Numbered from the stretch's first letter, positions 1 to 9,649 are shown. The stretch: 64,000 bases of DNA from Paraneptunicella aestuarii (GCF_019900845.1 NZ_CP074570.1:4712001-4776000); one strand, 5' to 3'. The notes: generated by a model from the sequence alone, not told the origin. Translations and numbers: made by a program.

Positions 1-970
1 CTGTCACCAACTCAACACCGTCGGGTAAGCTTTTTTGTAGCTGATCCAATCTGGTTTTCACGGCCTCTATCGTCTGCTGCGCATTTTCCCCGAAGCGCAT
101 AACGATAACGCCGCCGACCGTTTCACCTTCACCATTAAGTTCAGCAATACCACGGCGCATTTGAGGCCCCAACTTGATGTCGGCCACGTCTTTTAACAGC
201 AGAGGAGTGCCCTGATCCGCCAGCCCTAAAGGAATATTGGCAAGGTCATCGAGGCTTTTTATATACCCCGTGGCATTCACCATATACTCGGCTTCCGCCA
301 TTTCGATAACCGACGCCCCCACTTCCTGATTCCCTTGTTTAATCGCCATTTGAATATGACTAAGCGGAATGTCGTAGGCGCGCAGCTTGTGTGGGTCAAC
401 AATCACCTGATATTGCTTGACCATACCGCCGACGGTAGCCACTTCCGACACGCCAGCCACCGCTTGCAGTTCAAAGCGCAAGAACCAGTCTTGAATAGCG
501 CGCAATTGGCTAATGTCGTGATTTCCTGTTTTATCCACCAAGGCATAAAGGTAAACCCAACCCACCCCCGTTGCATCAGGCCCTAACTGCGGTTTGGCTG
601 ACTCAGGTAACAAGGGAGTCACTTGCGACAAATATTCCAACACGCGACTACGCGCCCAGTACAGATCCGTACCGTCTTCGAACAACACATACACGTAAGA
701 ATCGCCAAAGAAGGAATAGCCTCGAACCGTTGTTGCCCCCGGTACAGATAACATTGCTGTTGTTAGCGGATAAGTGACCTGATCTTGCACTACTTGCGGC
801 GATTGTCCGGGATAATTGGTTTTAATAATCACCTGAACATCAGACAAATCTGGTATCGCATCCACTGGTGTTTGCTTCACCGAGTAGAGCCCGACAGCGA
901 TTAGCATCGCGGTTGCCAATAGCACAAAAAAGCGGTTTGCCACCGACCAGCGAATGATGGCGGCAATCAT
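1..970 (-). CDS. cusA: Cu(I)/Ag(I) efflux RND pump CusA, N-terminal part
   Basis: This is the first roughly 323 codons of a heavy-metal RND pump; the rest lies beyond the left edge. The ATG at 970 overlaps the stop of cusB by 4 bases (ATGA), so the two are translationally coupled. The translation opens with a membrane helix (about residues 8-30) followed by [13 protein letters not shown], the hallmark of the CusA/SilA group, and then the periplasmic pore segment with [19 protein letters not shown] and YWARSRV. Members export monovalent copper or silver from cytoplasm or periplasm through a CusCBA-type tripartite complex, driven by protons. The methionine triad and the TM4 acidic residues cannot be checked because they lie outside the window. 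Family assignment is secure; metal specificity is inferred from neighbours. Confidence 0.9.
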   Translation of the reverse strand, partial: MIAAIIRWSVANRFFVLLATAMLIAVGLYSVKQTPVDAIPDLSDVQVIIKTNYPGQSPQVVQDQVTYPLTTAMLSVPGATTVRGYSFFGDSYVYVLFEDGTDLYWARSRVLEYLSQVTPLLPESAKPQLGPDATGVGWVYLYALVDKTGNHDISQLRAIQDWFLRFELQAVAGVSEVATVGGMVKQYQVIVDPHKLRAYDIPLSHIQMAIKQGNQEVGASVIEMAEAEYMVNATGYIKSLDDLANIPLGLADQGTPLLLKDVADIKLGPQMRRGIAELNGEGETVGGVIVMRFGENAQQTIEAVKTRLDQLQKSLPDGVELVT

Positions 971-2463
971 GATTGACCTCCATTCACCAAGGGATGAATA
1001 GCGATAATGATGAAGTCGCCAGCATCAATCACAAAGGTAAACTCAACGCGAGTACCTGCACTAATCTCACTGAGATCGACATCCTCACTCACCTGAAAAT
1101 CCATCGTTGCTGCCGGACGTTGCCACTTTTCAATGGCTTCACGACTGATGTTGACGGTGCGACTGGCAGTATCGATCTGATTGACCAGACCATTGACTGT
1201 GGCCTGGCTGATTGTTGATGACGTATCTTCATACGCATCCATTGCTGACGACATGCCTTCATCATGGCTCATACGAACAAAATCAGAACTGATACTGCTT
1301 TCAGAATCCAGCAAAAATTGAGCGGATGTTACAACTCTGTCATCCACATTCAGACCCGACAGGATTTCAATATAACGGTCTGAAACCCTGCCAATCTCGA
1401 CCATCACCGACTTGTATTGACCCGAAGCCAGCTCTAACACAACACGGTCTTGAGTTCCGGTACGAATAACCGCTTCTCTGGCAACCTGTAAAACAGACTC
1501 AGGCTTTGTGCCATGCAACGTCACCTGAGCATACATATTGGGTTTGAGCTGAGCTTCAGGATTGGCGAAACGCAAGCGAATTCGCAATGTTCGTAGTTTC
1601 TCGTCCAGCTTGGGATAGATGTAATCCAAATGGCCTTGCCATTGTTTTCCGGGCAAATAGTCCAATGTCATAGATACCGGCATTCCCAAATACACATCGG
1701 AAGCCTGCCGTTCAAACACTTCCGCTTCCACCCAAACTTCATCCAAAGAAGCAATGGACATCAAGGTTGTACCGGGCTTAACGTAAAACCCTTCGCGAAT
1801 TTTCAATGCATCCACAACACCCGATTGAGGCGCTTTAAACTCAACGGTTTGTTGCACTTTCCCCTGTTTTTGCAGTTGAGTTAATACTGACTCTGGAAAT
1901 TGCAGTGCAACCAAACGATTCAACGCTGCTTGCATCAGAGTTTGATTGCCACTTTTTCTGGCTAGAACATATTCCTCCTGCGCATTGACCAATTCGGGAG
2001 AATACAAAGAATACAGAGGCTGACCTTGCTCAACGGGTTCCCCTGCGGCTTTAACATTCAATGATTCAACCCAACCCGACACTCTGGGATGAATGTGAAT
2101 AAGATGATCTTCGTTGTATTTCACATATCCAACGGTATTAATGTCAGCTTCCCAAGGCTGAAACTGCACCGGACTGGTACGAACCCCGAGGTTGTTCACC
2201 ACATTCGGTGAAATCGACACTGTGCCTGGCTGTTGAGAAGAAGAATCTTCTTCATAAACCGGAACCAAATCCATTCCCATTGGCGATTTTCCCGGCTCAC
2301 TACGCCTGTAATTCGGATCCATAGGAGCAACCCAATACAAAGGCTGTTTGGCCTTATCGCTTTTTGATACTGAGTGCTCATTGCTCGAAGGATAAAAAGC
2401 GGCGGTGAGTATAGAGCCAACCACGGCACTCAATACCGCAACAATCAAATGAGTTCTATTCAT
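967..2463 (-). CDS. cusB: CusB periplasmic adaptor with fused C-terminal CusF-like domain
   Basis: Membrane-fusion protein of the copper/silver RND system, 498 residues from the ATG at 2463. An in-frame ATG at 2478 also exists, but the inner one has GGGAG upstream and starts a normal signal/anchor helix. After the anchor comes a short heavy-metal-binding domain ([20 protein letters not shown], about residues 43-62), then the lipoyl/hairpin/beta-barrel adaptor core (about 95-385). The last 75 or so residues (from [11 protein letters not shown], with PAATMDFQV) form a CusF-type OB fold, which in E. coli is a separate copper chaperone. The start overlaps the end of cusC and the stop overlaps cusA, so the three genes form one operon. 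The fusion would tether the chaperone to the adaptor. Confidence 0.92.
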   Translation of the reverse strand: MNRTHLIVAVLSAVVGSILTAAFYPSSNEHSVSKSDKAKQPLYWVAPMDPNYRRSEPGKSPMGMDLVPVYEEDSSSQQPGTVSISPNVVNNLGVRTSPVQFQPWEADINTVGYVKYNEDHLIHIHPRVSGWVESLNVKAAGEPVEQGQPLYSLYSPELVNAQEEYVLARKSGNQTLMQAALNRLVALQFPESVLTQLQKQGKVQQTVEFKAPQSGVVDALKIREGFYVKPGTTLMSIASLDEVWVEAEVFERQASDVYLGMPVSMTLDYLPGKQWQGHLDYIYPKLDEKLRTLRIRLRFANPEAQLKPNMYAQVTLHGTKPESVLQVAREAVIRTGTQDRVVLELASGQYKSVMVEIGRVSDRYIEILSGLNVDDRVVTSAQFLLDSESSISSDFVRMSHDEGMSSAMDAYEDTSSTISQATVNGLVNQIDTASRTVNISREAIEKWQRPAATMDFQVSEDVDLSEISAGTRVEFTFVIDAGDFIIIAIHPLVNGGQS

Positions 2464-3880
2464 TGTTAGCGCTCCCATTCAATGCATCGGAATCGGTTTG
2501 TTGATCCCCGGAAAAGTAATAGTTCAATGAAGCAATGCTTTTGAGCCGTTTAGTTTTTAAGGTCAGCACTTCTAACCGCGCATTCAGCTCGTCGATCTGA
2601 GCACGAACCGCTTCAGCAAAATCACCATCGTCATTGGTATACGCCGCTAAAGCCGCTTCTGATTGCTGATGTAACTGCGCTAATAATTGGTTTTCATAGA
2701 GCGACAACTGGCGCTCTTGATTTTTCAGATTCTTAATATGCTGCAAAGCACTTGAAGCCAAAGTACGTACTAACAAACGTTTTTCTGTTTCGATTTGTTC
2801 TGCGTTGAATATCGCCGCCTGAATTTGCTGTTCAGGACGCGTGTCATCCCACAACGGCATATCCACTGTCACGCCAACAGACAACAAATCGGCACGCTCA
2901 TGGCCTAGCTTGTCTTCATCACGATAACCATAGGTTGCGTTCATGCTCCACTGTGGTTTACGGCTCTGTTGTGCGATTTGAATACCGGTTTTTTGGGCGT
3001 GAATGACTTTCTCGACGCTAGCCACTTTGGGATGAGCCAGCAGCGTTTGAGCAATAAATTCATAATCATGAGGGCGCACATCCATTTCAGAAAAAACACG
3101 TTGCGCGGCATCTGTCAGGTTCAATTCGGGCAATTGTTCGGGTAATGAGAAGCTTGAGAAATGACTCACATTGTCACCCTCTGGCATTAACCAAAGGGCT
3201 AACTCTGCCAACTTAACATCGCGATGTTCTTGTAGCTTGAACAAGCGCTCATCCAGTCGCGTCAGCTCTAGCTGAGCTCGAACTAAATCCTGTTGTCGCA
3301 CATTACCAATAGCAGAGCGATAACTGGATTGAGCAATACTTTCCAAATGCTTAAACAAATTCGCATCTTGTTGAATGATCTGTATTGAGCGTTCAGCCAA
3401 TAAAGCATCTAGCCAACGGTGCGTCACTTCCATTGTTACCTGTTGCGTTCTGTCATCACGTAAAACCGGTTGCTGTTCACTTAGCTGTTGCCACTGTTTC
3501 TGTTTCAGCTCCAGCGTATCGCCTCGTGGAAATGCCTGAGAAAAACCCAGTTGCGCTTGTGTCATGGCTTCCTGAGAAAAATCAAAACTGTCGGTTGGCA
3601 GGTTCTGCAAACGAAATGTCAGTTTCGGATTCGGTAACGCTTGCTCAGAGCGACTATTAGCCTGTAGCGCTTGTTCTTTGTAGCGGCTGCTTTGAAGCCA
3701 GGGGTCATTGTCCTTTGCCATATTGATAGCATCTTGCAAATGCAGAACCCTGGACGAACCTAAGACACTGGCACTCTCAGCTAAAGCCTGGGGGTTGTAT
3801 AGGCTAATAACCAGACCCCAAAATACAGGTATTATTGTGCGTTTTAGCTTGTCTCTGTTTGACGATATAGCATCAATCAT
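2456..3880 (-). CDS. cusC: Outer-membrane factor CusC (TolC-like)
   Basis: TolC-family outer-membrane channel of the Cus-type efflux complex, about 474 residues. I chose the ATG at 3880 (MIDAISSNR), preceded by GGAAC; an ATG at 3892 and a TTG at 3895 are in frame but lack a ribosome site. The start gives a signal peptide ending near QALAES. The mature protein shows two outer-membrane-efflux repeats with long amphipathic helices rich in Gln, Leu and Ala (for example QVTMEVTHRWLDALLAERSI), as expected of a trimeric periplasmic tunnel. It is the first gene of the cusCBA operon and overlaps cusB by 8 bases. No N-terminal lipobox is evident, unlike E. coli CusC. The family call is firm; the Cus label rests on its partners. 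Confidence 0.85.
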   Translation of the reverse strand: MIDAISSNRDKLKRTIIPVFWGLVISLYNPQALAESASVLGSSRVLHLQDAINMAKDNDPWLQSSRYKEQALQANSRSEQALPNPKLTFRLQNLPTDSFDFSQEAMTQAQLGFSQAFPRGDTLELKQKQWQQLSEQQPVLRDDRTQQVTMEVTHRWLDALLAERSIQIIQQDANLFKHLESIAQSSYRSAIGNVRQQDLVRAQLELTRLDERLFKLQEHRDVKLAELALWLMPEGDNVSHFSSFSLPEQLPELNLTDAAQRVFSEMDVRPHDYEFIAQTLLAHPKVASVEKVIHAQKTGIQIAQQSRKPQWSMNATYGYRDEDKLGHERADLLSVGVTVDMPLWDDTRPEQQIQAAIFNAEQIETEKRLLVRTLASSALQHIKNLKNQERQLSLYENQLLAQLHQQSEAALAAYTNDDGDFAEAVRAQIDELNARLEVLTLKTKRLKSIASLNYYFSGDQQTDSDALNGSANNE

Positions 3881-4038
3881 AATCAGTTCCATCAAACTGA
3901 GCTTGATTACTCAAGCGTACTACCAGCAATCATGACTATTAACTGCCAATAGAAAATTCATATAAATGAAACGAGTTAAAGAAATCAACAGGCACAACAC
4001 TCCTGCTAAAAACTTTCACTCCATAAAAGAAGAACAGA

Positions 4039-4440
4039 TTAGATAGTTGTTATCGGGGGACGTAATCGGGAATGAGGCGGTGGCAGCGAATACTGCTCAA
4101 GATAAAAATCCAGCTTGGGATTACTGTTCACGGCTAAAACCGTGGGAGATTTCGAGTTCACAAAATGCAAGAAGCTTGCACAACCTGCGTCAAGACACGA
4201 ACAGTCATCAGTTCCATCATCACAGCAATTCATCTTAGAATGATCACTTTTATCAGAGCCGCGATCCATCATGCCATGCATGGAATGCATATTGTCAGCA
4301 TTTGAGTTCCCAGCTTGAAAAGACTGAGAATGCTGCTCACCATGTTCAACATGAACACAATTCATACGCAACGCCGCAACCGATTGGCTAAAAAAAGCCA
4401 ATATCACAACCATGATTAATGTTGTATTGATGCGTTGCAT
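4039..4440 (-). CDS. Small exported Cys/His/Met-rich protein, CopL-like
   Basis: A 133-residue protein with a signal peptide (MQRINTTLIMVVILAFFSQSVAA split at about residue 23) and a mature part packed with metal-ligand residues: NMHSMHGMMDRG, HSKMNCCDDG and CSCLDAGCASF. The ATG at 4440 was preferred over an upstream frame extension because it places the signal peptide at the terminus. Proteins of this size and composition occur beside copper efflux genes and are often called CopL or DUF2946-like; the C-terminal SLPPPHSRLRPP tail is seen in that group. It lies just upstream of cusCBA on the same strand with a 160-base gap, so co-transcription is plausible. The likely role is periplasmic copper binding or modulation of copper response. 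The exact family is not certain. Confidence 0.6.
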   Translation of the reverse strand: MQRINTTLIMVVILAFFSQSVAALRMNCVHVEHGEQHSQSFQAGNSNADNMHSMHGMMDRGSDKSDHSKMNCCDDGTDDCSCLDAGCASFLHFVNSKSPTVLAVNSNPKLDFYLEQYSLPPPHSRLRPPITTI

Positions 4441-4624
4441 GAAATGAATTTTCTCTTTTTCAATCAATATGGTGAACCATCTGCTGCCAAGTATAAGCAG
4501 GTTCGCGCTCAAACGCATACCCTTTTTCTGTCGAGGTTAAACGTAAATCCGTAAATGCTTGATCAATGACAAGCTGTAACAGTAAGATCCTGGAAACCCT
4601 CTATCCATCACAGGAAGTTTAAAT

Positions 4625-5359
4625 ATGTTGTTGGAGTACGGATTCAAGAAGTTATCAACCTATGTCACTTTAGCTATTACTGCTGCAATTCTTATTCTTT
4701 CTTACGGTAATCCTATGGTTTTTGATAGGGCCATTGTATTCGTATTAATTGCCACTGCACTCCTCAGTTTCAAACTAGACAAAAACATTTTTAGTATTGC
4801 CAGTATTATTCTATATGAAAGGATTTTTGAAGAGGTAATTTGGGCAATCGAATCTAATACATTCTGGTACCAGGAACTTTGGTATCACCAATTTTATTTA
4901 CTCTGCATTGTTCTGATTTGCTCATTGAATCGACAGCAAATACTATCAAAACTCGTGGTTCTTTTTGTGTTGATAATAGAAGCTGCCATTCTGCACTGGA
5001 TAGATATTGGCTATGTCATTCCTACCATGTATTGGCCACTTGTCATGATTTTCGAAACGCTTGTGAGTATTTATTTAATAAGAAATAGAGTATTTCTGTG
5101 GAACAAATTTATTGGACATGACGTTTCTATCATGCCCAAAAGCATTGATAGAAAAATACTGGTGGTCATGTATTTATTTATATTTCTAGAATCCCTAAAA
5201 TTATCCGAATACATGCTTAGACATGTATTCGGAATGCACAATATTCTTTATCTCTATAATAATTACACCTACTTATCGCAAGCACTAACCGCATGCATTC
5301 TATGGATAATGTTCATAGAATCCTGGCGTTTGATAAAACAATCTAGGTTTGCAGCTTAA
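4625..5359 (+). CDS. Hypothetical multi-pass membrane protein
   Basis: I do not recognise this 244-residue protein. It is almost entirely hydrophobic, with about seven predicted membrane segments (roughly residues 13-30, 36-53, 92-108, 110-128, 135-152, 175-195 and 220-238). Short charged loops separate them (KLDKN, NRQQ, RNRVFLWNKF). AGGAAG lies 8 bases before the ATG. There are no catalytic motifs, though several acidic and histidine residues sit in or near the membrane segments (YERIFEEVIWAIE, HWIDIGY). The gene is more AT-rich than the cus operon and diverges from the CopL-like gene. It ends 127 bases before an unknown lipoprotein gene on the same strand. No function can be assigned. Confidence 0.6.
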   Translation: MLLEYGFKKLSTYVTLAITAAILILSYGNPMVFDRAIVFVLIATALLSFKLDKNIFSIASIILYERIFEEVIWAIESNTFWYQELWYHQFYLLCIVLICSLNRQQILSKLVVLFVLIIEAAILHWIDIGYVIPTMYWPLVMIFETLVSIYLIRNRVFLWNKFIGHDVSIMPKSIDRKILVVMYLFIFLESLKLSEYMLRHVFGMHNILYLYNNYTYLSQALTACILWIMFIESWRLIKQSRFAA

Positions 5360-5486
5360 ACATGATCAAAATTTCAATAACAAATTGGAACAGACAAACA
5401 AAACGTTGTTCTATATTTTCCGGTTCTCAATACATAAGCCATAATTGAATAAACTCCGTTATTTTCACTTCCACATGCAACAAAGT

Positions 5487-7421
5487 ATGAAGACTAAATT
5501 ATTCCGATATGTATTAATCACACTAAGCTTGCAAGGCATTGTTTCTTGCGATCTGGGTGGCGAATATAACTTTAGTGCCACCACTCGTTCGAATTCCGCA
5601 CCGATTGCAACAGGTTCGCTATCCTTCACCGCTTCGGCAGCAACATCCAGTGAATTTAAGATAACCACTGTCGATGCGCAGGGTGATGCATTAACTGTTT
5701 CCGTTGCAGATAAACCCGAGTGGTTAGAATGGCAGCTCACGAACAATCAACTGCTATTTACAGCAACGCCTGATTTTTTCGATATTGGAGACTATGACGT
5801 TACATTTACCCTGAGTGATGGTCAGCTCTCCAATTCATACCAATTACACATTTCAGTGCAAGACAACACCACAGCTTATCAAGACATTGCACTGAATGAA
5901 GACATTGTTCTCGGTAGCTGGGCATTGCAAGACGGACAAACATTCCACTTGTTTAGCGCCGGGAACGGACTGTATTCCGATGCTCAAGAGCAGCTATTTA
6001 GAATGAGCTGGCAGCAAGACAATGACTACCAACTGACATTCAATACCTACCTTCTGGACTGCTCACAATGCGAAGCAACTCAAAGCTGGCAAATGCGAGT
6101 CGTTGCTCAAAAAGAGGGGCAAAACAGCACATTAACTGGCGTTCAACAACGCTGGCTACTACAACAGGGCGATCAAGCTCAGGCCATCAATGCATCATCA
6201 GTCCAATCGGTAACATTAAATGCCGGGTATTACATGGCGCTCGCCACCTCCGACAGCGTCGTTTCGCAAATCAATCTCGAACAACACACCCTCACCTTGA
6301 ACGGCACAGCCTTAGTCAAAGGGCAGACCCTACCCATCTCAGTTCAGGGAAAACTGGAAACTGATGATACTCAATCGATTTATTTTGACGAACCTGAAGT
6401 GCAAGTACCTGCTTACGATAATTTCATTTCCAGCTGGTATAACAATAGTGCGGGTGCGTTCCTCGGACTACGGTTTGACTTGTATCCCACTGAATTACAA
6501 GCGCTGTATGCCAGTGAACAATTAGTATTAGCCCAAGTCACGTTAATCCCTGCTCTTTCCGAAGAAGATGCCAACATCAACCATGTCGATTTTGATGGTC
6601 TGGATGCATTCCTCAATACCCCCATTACGACCACCTTTGTCTATAAACCGCTTACGCCTGTGACAGAAATGACGTTAGCGACTGGGCAGAACATAGCCTC
6701 TCGCTTTATCGCTCAAGCAACGGCATCCATTTCAGGCATTAACATGCAGGTATTTGGCGCTAACACGCTGGAAATAGTCAGTGAATCCGAAGCGAACCTG
6801 CAATTTCACTTGAGTGAGAGCAATGCAGATGTTGCAACTCAAAGTGTCAGTTGGAGCCTTGAACAAGGAGCACTGACATTGCAAACGCAAGAGGGTGAAA
6901 CGCACAATTACCAATTACTCAGTGACGCTAACGGAGTCACTTATCTGGCAGGTTACGACATTGATGGGCAAACATGGGCTTACCCCTGGTTTGAAGTGGA
7001 GTTTGATATATCCATGCAAATGACAGAATCTGATTGGGTAGGTGAATATCAAAACGTACATTTTCACTCCACCAGCAATCTGGAACAAAACGCCTTTATT
7101 CTGAATGAATCCGGACGCGCCGATTTGCACTACAGTGAATTAGTACCGGATTGGCAAGATCGCTGGAAATATAACAGCAACAACTCCATCAATATGGTTT
7201 ATGGCCTTGGAAAATGCAGCTCGTATTCAGTCTATTATGACGAATGCTTTCAGGAGCAACTGTCCAACTACAATGAGTCAGTACGCAATGCTTTCGGAGT
7301 TCGCCACTATCAAATGCTGCAACAAAACAACGATATGCGCTCTTTAAGAACAGCTTTACTGGTATTTGATAATGAACCAAGCGCTTACCCATCGGTGCAG
7401 CGCTGGTATAAAGTGCCTTGA
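5487..7421 (+). CDS. Hypothetical lipoprotein with N-terminal cadherin-like/Ig-fold domain
   Basis: About 644 residues. The ATG at 5487 gives a 20-residue lipoprotein signal ending in the lipobox IVSC; upstream in-frame starts (TTG 5445, ATG 5475) would make an unusually long leader. Residues about 30-115 resemble a cadherin-like or dystroglycan-type Ig fold (TASAATSSEFKITTVDAQGD, then DIGDYDVTFTLSDGQLSN). The remaining 500 residues are rich in Gln, Ser, Thr and aromatics and look beta-stranded, without a domain I recognise. One CxxC pair (DCSQCE) lies near residue 195. The protein is probably anchored in the outer membrane and may face the surface. The next gene downstream is convergent. Confidence 0.6.
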   Translation: MKTKLFRYVLITLSLQGIVSCDLGGEYNFSATTRSNSAPIATGSLSFTASAATSSEFKITTVDAQGDALTVSVADKPEWLEWQLTNNQLLFTATPDFFDIGDYDVTFTLSDGQLSNSYQLHISVQDNTTAYQDIALNEDIVLGSWALQDGQTFHLFSAGNGLYSDAQEQLFRMSWQQDNDYQLTFNTYLLDCSQCEATQSWQMRVVAQKEGQNSTLTGVQQRWLLQQGDQAQAINASSVQSVTLNAGYYMALATSDSVVSQINLEQHTLTLNGTALVKGQTLPISVQGKLETDDTQSIYFDEPEVQVPAYDNFISSWYNNSAGAFLGLRFDLYPTELQALYASEQLVLAQVTLIPALSEEDANINHVDFDGLDAFLNTPITTTFVYKPLTPVTEMTLATGQNIASRFIAQATASISGINMQVFGANTLEIVSESEANLQFHLSESNADVATQSVSWSLEQGALTLQTQEGETHNYQLLSDANGVTYLAGYDIDGQTWAYPWFEVEFDISMQMTESDWVGEYQNVHFHSTSNLEQNAFILNESGRADLHYSELVPDWQDRWKYNSNNSINMVYGLGKCSSYSVYYDECFQEQLSNYNESVRNAFGVRHYQMLQQNNDMRSLRTALLVFDNEPSAYPSVQRWYKVP

Positions 7422-7440
7422 TAGACTAAAAAAGAAAAAG

Positions 7441-7458
7441 GCAGACCCGAAGGTCTGC
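7441..7458 (-). terminator. Intrinsic terminator of the haem protein/sqr transcript
   Basis: GCAGACC-CGAA-GGTCTGC forms a perfect 7-bp stem with a stable tetraloop. Read on the minus strand it is followed by an almost unbroken run of T (complement of the A-rich bases 7427-7440). It lies 76 bases beyond the stop of the haem-protein gene. On the plus strand it could also end the lipoprotein gene, but there is no U-tract in that direction. Confidence 0.8.
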
Positions 7459-7533
7459 TAAAGGTCTATAAAAGGCTGTAACAACTGGACATGCTGTCAT
7501 CTTCGAGAAGTAGCAGCAGTCATTAGCCTTTCG

Positions 7534-8157
7534 TTACAAGGATTTGGTAATTGTGAATGCCCCACGAATATCACCGGCAGCAAATCCTGTAGCCTGATCA
7601 CTGGGGTATTCGGATTTAATTTTTTCGACCAACGAAGGATCTACACTCGCGCCATGACAAGACAGGCAAAACTCACCCGCGCGAATAGCCTGCATATAGC
7701 GATAGGTACGTTTTCCATCCTGCTCAACAATTTCACTATGAACTAATGAAGAGAAAGCCGCACCATCCGCTTTTTGCTGTTCAAATCCTTCTAATACAGC
7801 TTTCTCCCATGAGTCTGGTGCATTACTGCTATTACGGATTTTTAAACTGGTACGTCCAACGTGCCAGCCATCCGTAGACAAAGCAGCGGCAATGCCGGGT
7901 GCTTTTTCCTTACACATGGATACACCATGAGGAAAGCCACCGTCAGCCAATGCTGTTTTTAATGTTCCCCCCAGCTCTTTGGCAAAGCTGCCAATACGCT
8001 GTTTGGCCGCCTGCTCCAAAACACTTTTCTCACTATCAAGATAAGCATCTTGAGCATTTACCTCTGTCTCAGCCATCAATTGATGACTGAGTAAGGTAAC
8101 AGCTGCACCTAATGCCACAATCGCAGGCGCAGCAACTACAGTTTTAATCACTCTCAT
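7534..8157 (-). CDS. Periplasmic c-type haem protein, Tll0287-like (DUF3365)
   Basis: A 207-residue exported protein starting at the ATG at 8157 (MRVIKTVVAAPAIVAL), with GGTGGTT just upstream. A signal peptide of about 28 residues ends near LMAETE. The body matches the Tll0287-like haem-binding fold (GGTLKTALADGGFPHGVSMC, then ALSTDGWHVGRTSLKIRN) and carries one covalent haem site, CLSCHG, about 50 residues from the C-terminus. Such domains bind one haem, sometimes with cysteine as axial ligand, and are found alone or in redox-sensing proteins. It is 19 bases downstream of sqr on the same strand and ends at a terminator, so it is very likely the second gene of that operon. Acceptance of electrons or redox sensing during sulfide oxidation is an inference from this context. 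Confidence 0.8.
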   Translation of the reverse strand: MRVIKTVVAAPAIVALGAAVTLLSHQLMAETEVNAQDAYLDSEKSVLEQAAKQRIGSFAKELGGTLKTALADGGFPHGVSMCKEKAPGIAAALSTDGWHVGRTSLKIRNSSNAPDSWEKAVLEGFEQQKADGAAFSSLVHSEIVEQDGKRTYRYMQAIRAGEFCLSCHGASVDPSLVEKIKSEYPSDQATGFAAGDIRGAFTITKSL

Positions 8158-8176
8158 AACCACCTTTAATTGAGTG

Positions 8177-9454
8177 TTATTCGTCTTCAAGCCGCTCGAT
8201 ACCCAACGCCTTGAGCACATATTTTTCATACACGGGCTCACTCACCCCAGTACGCATTTTACGCATAAAATACTTTTCAAAGGCAATTTTAGCCAAATGC
8301 ACCCACTTGCCTTTCTTAAACCAGGTTACGTTACGTGGCGGAATTTGTGGCATTGCAACAAATGCAGCCCCGGTGTCTCCCATGTCAGCCAAACAAATGG
8401 CATGCCAGGTTCCTTTTGTTTTGGGAACCTCATTATGCACCACAATGGATTTCAGATTATGGGCAATTGCCGTCATCATGGTTTCTATCATATAACCCGT
8501 TTTCGGCGTTCCTGTGGGAACCGGTGTCGCTTCAACAGGCGGAATAGCCACGCAGACACCACCAGAAAAGATATTCGGATACTTGGGTGAACGCTGATAT
8601 TCATCAGTAATCACAAACCCTTTCGGGTTACACAGTCCTTCAACATTCGCAACCGCATCAACACCAGCAAAAGGAGGAATTAACATGGAATGGTTAAAGT
8701 CCAATTCATGTGAGAACGCAACCTCTCCTTTTCGATCCAGTTCAGAAATGAGCATTTTGCCCTCTTTCACTTCATCAACATTGGCGTTGCAAATCCACTT
8801 GATATTGCGATGACGTAACTCCGATTCCAACATGGATTTCGAATCGCCCACACCACCTAATCCCAAGTGACCAATATAAGGCTCACTGGTGACAAAATAC
8901 ATGGGCACCTTGTGCCTGATCTTTTCGTCTCTCAGTGCTTTATCAAGAATAAAGGCATATTCATAAGCGGGCCCAAAACAGCTAGCCCCTTGGAATGAAC
9001 CAACAATAACGGGGCCTGGGTTCGCTACCAGCTTTTCAAAATCGTCATAACATTTTTCAGCATGATCCAACGTACATACCGATTGCGTAAAACCTTCCGG
9101 GCCTGCGCCAGGAATGTTGGAGAAAGCCAGTTTTGGGCCAGTCGCAATGATCAAATAATCATAGTCAATTTGCTCATTGTCACTGGTCAGCAAAAAGTTA
9201 TTTTCAGCATCAATTTTGTCTACCCGGGCACACTTAAAATTGATTTTCTTCTTATTCAGGTATTTTTCGATAGGCATGGTGACGGCTTCAGAATTCCGCC
9301 AGCCAACGGCAACCCAAGGGTTCGAAGGAACAAAACGAAATTCAGGGCGTTCGTTAACAACAAGTACCTCATGATCTTTTCCTAACGCTTCCTTAATTTC
9401 ATATGCTGCCGGCATGCCGCCAGTGCCTGCTCCTAAAACGACGATCTTGGCCAT
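8177..9454 (-). CDS. sqr: Sulfide:quinone oxidoreductase (FAD-dependent)
   Basis: A 425-residue two-dinucleotide-fold flavoprotein. The start ATG at 9454 opens directly into the FAD-binding motif GAGTGGMPAAYE (residues 7-18); the longer reading frame to 9538 runs through a sigma-54 promoter and was rejected. Features shared with sulfide:quinone reductases are PSNPWVAVGWR, the redox cysteine region GSFQGASCFGPAYEYA and the later GGVCVAIPPVEATPVPTGTPK segment. The C-terminal amphipathic stretch (KGKWVHLAKIAFEKYFMRKM) suits peripheral membrane attachment. The enzyme oxidises sulfide to sulfane sulfur and passes electrons to quinone. It is encoded with a haem protein and divergent from a FisR-like activator. 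A related flavocytochrome or other FAD/NAD-linked oxidoreductase is possible but less likely given the regulator. Confidence 0.83.
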   Translation of the reverse strand: MAKIVVLGAGTGGMPAAYEIKEALGKDHEVLVVNERPEFRFVPSNPWVAVGWRNSEAVTMPIEKYLNKKKINFKCARVDKIDAENNFLLTSDNEQIDYDYLIIATGPKLAFSNIPGAGPEGFTQSVCTLDHAEKCYDDFEKLVANPGPVIVGSFQGASCFGPAYEYAFILDKALRDEKIRHKVPMYFVTSEPYIGHLGLGGVGDSKSMLESELRHRNIKWICNANVDEVKEGKMLISELDRKGEVAFSHELDFNHSMLIPPFAGVDAVANVEGLCNPKGFVITDEYQRSPKYPNIFSGGVCVAIPPVEATPVPTGTPKTGYMIETMMTAIAHNLKSIVVHNEVPKTKGTWHAICLADMGDTGAAFVAMPQIPPRNVTWFKKGKWVHLAKIAFEKYFMRKMRTGVSEPVYEKYVLKALGIERLEDE

Positions 9455-9521
9455 ATACGTTCTCGCTGATTTATGATTCCACGCTTTACTAAGCGTAGTT
9501 CGAAATGTGAACGATTTGTTA

Positions 9522-9538
9522 ACCAACAACCGTGCCAA
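9522..9538 (-). promoter_or_regulatory. Candidate sigma-54 promoter of sqr
   Basis: The minus strand reads TTGGCACGGTTGTTGGT. This matches the -24 element TTGGCACG exactly and has the -12 element TTGGT at the correct 12-base step, with one mismatch to TTGC(A/T). It lies about 70 bases upstream of the sqr ATG and faces it, and the divergent gene encodes a sigma-54 activator. Confidence 0.65.
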
Positions 9539-9633
9539 AATAGAAATTTAATTTAATTCATTGAAATAAAAGAAATATTAAATAAATTTTTTATAATCAG
9601 TGGAAGGATGAGTAAATATTAAAGCTGTTTTTA

Positions 9634-9649
9634 ATGACATTAATGTCAT
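9634..9649. promoter_or_regulatory. 16-bp perfect palindrome, candidate activator (enhancer) site
   Basis: ATGACATTAATGTCAT is a perfect palindrome located about 100-120 bases upstream of the sigma-54 promoter, where enhancer sites for NtrC-type activators normally sit. A further half-site ATGACA occurs at about 9674. Binding by the FisR-like protein is inferred from position only. Confidence 0.5.

Noticed and set aside
9455..9538. N-terminal extension of sqr
   Set aside because: The frame is open to 9538 but covers the sigma-54 promoter and encodes no conserved sequence; the FAD motif begins right after the ATG at 9454.
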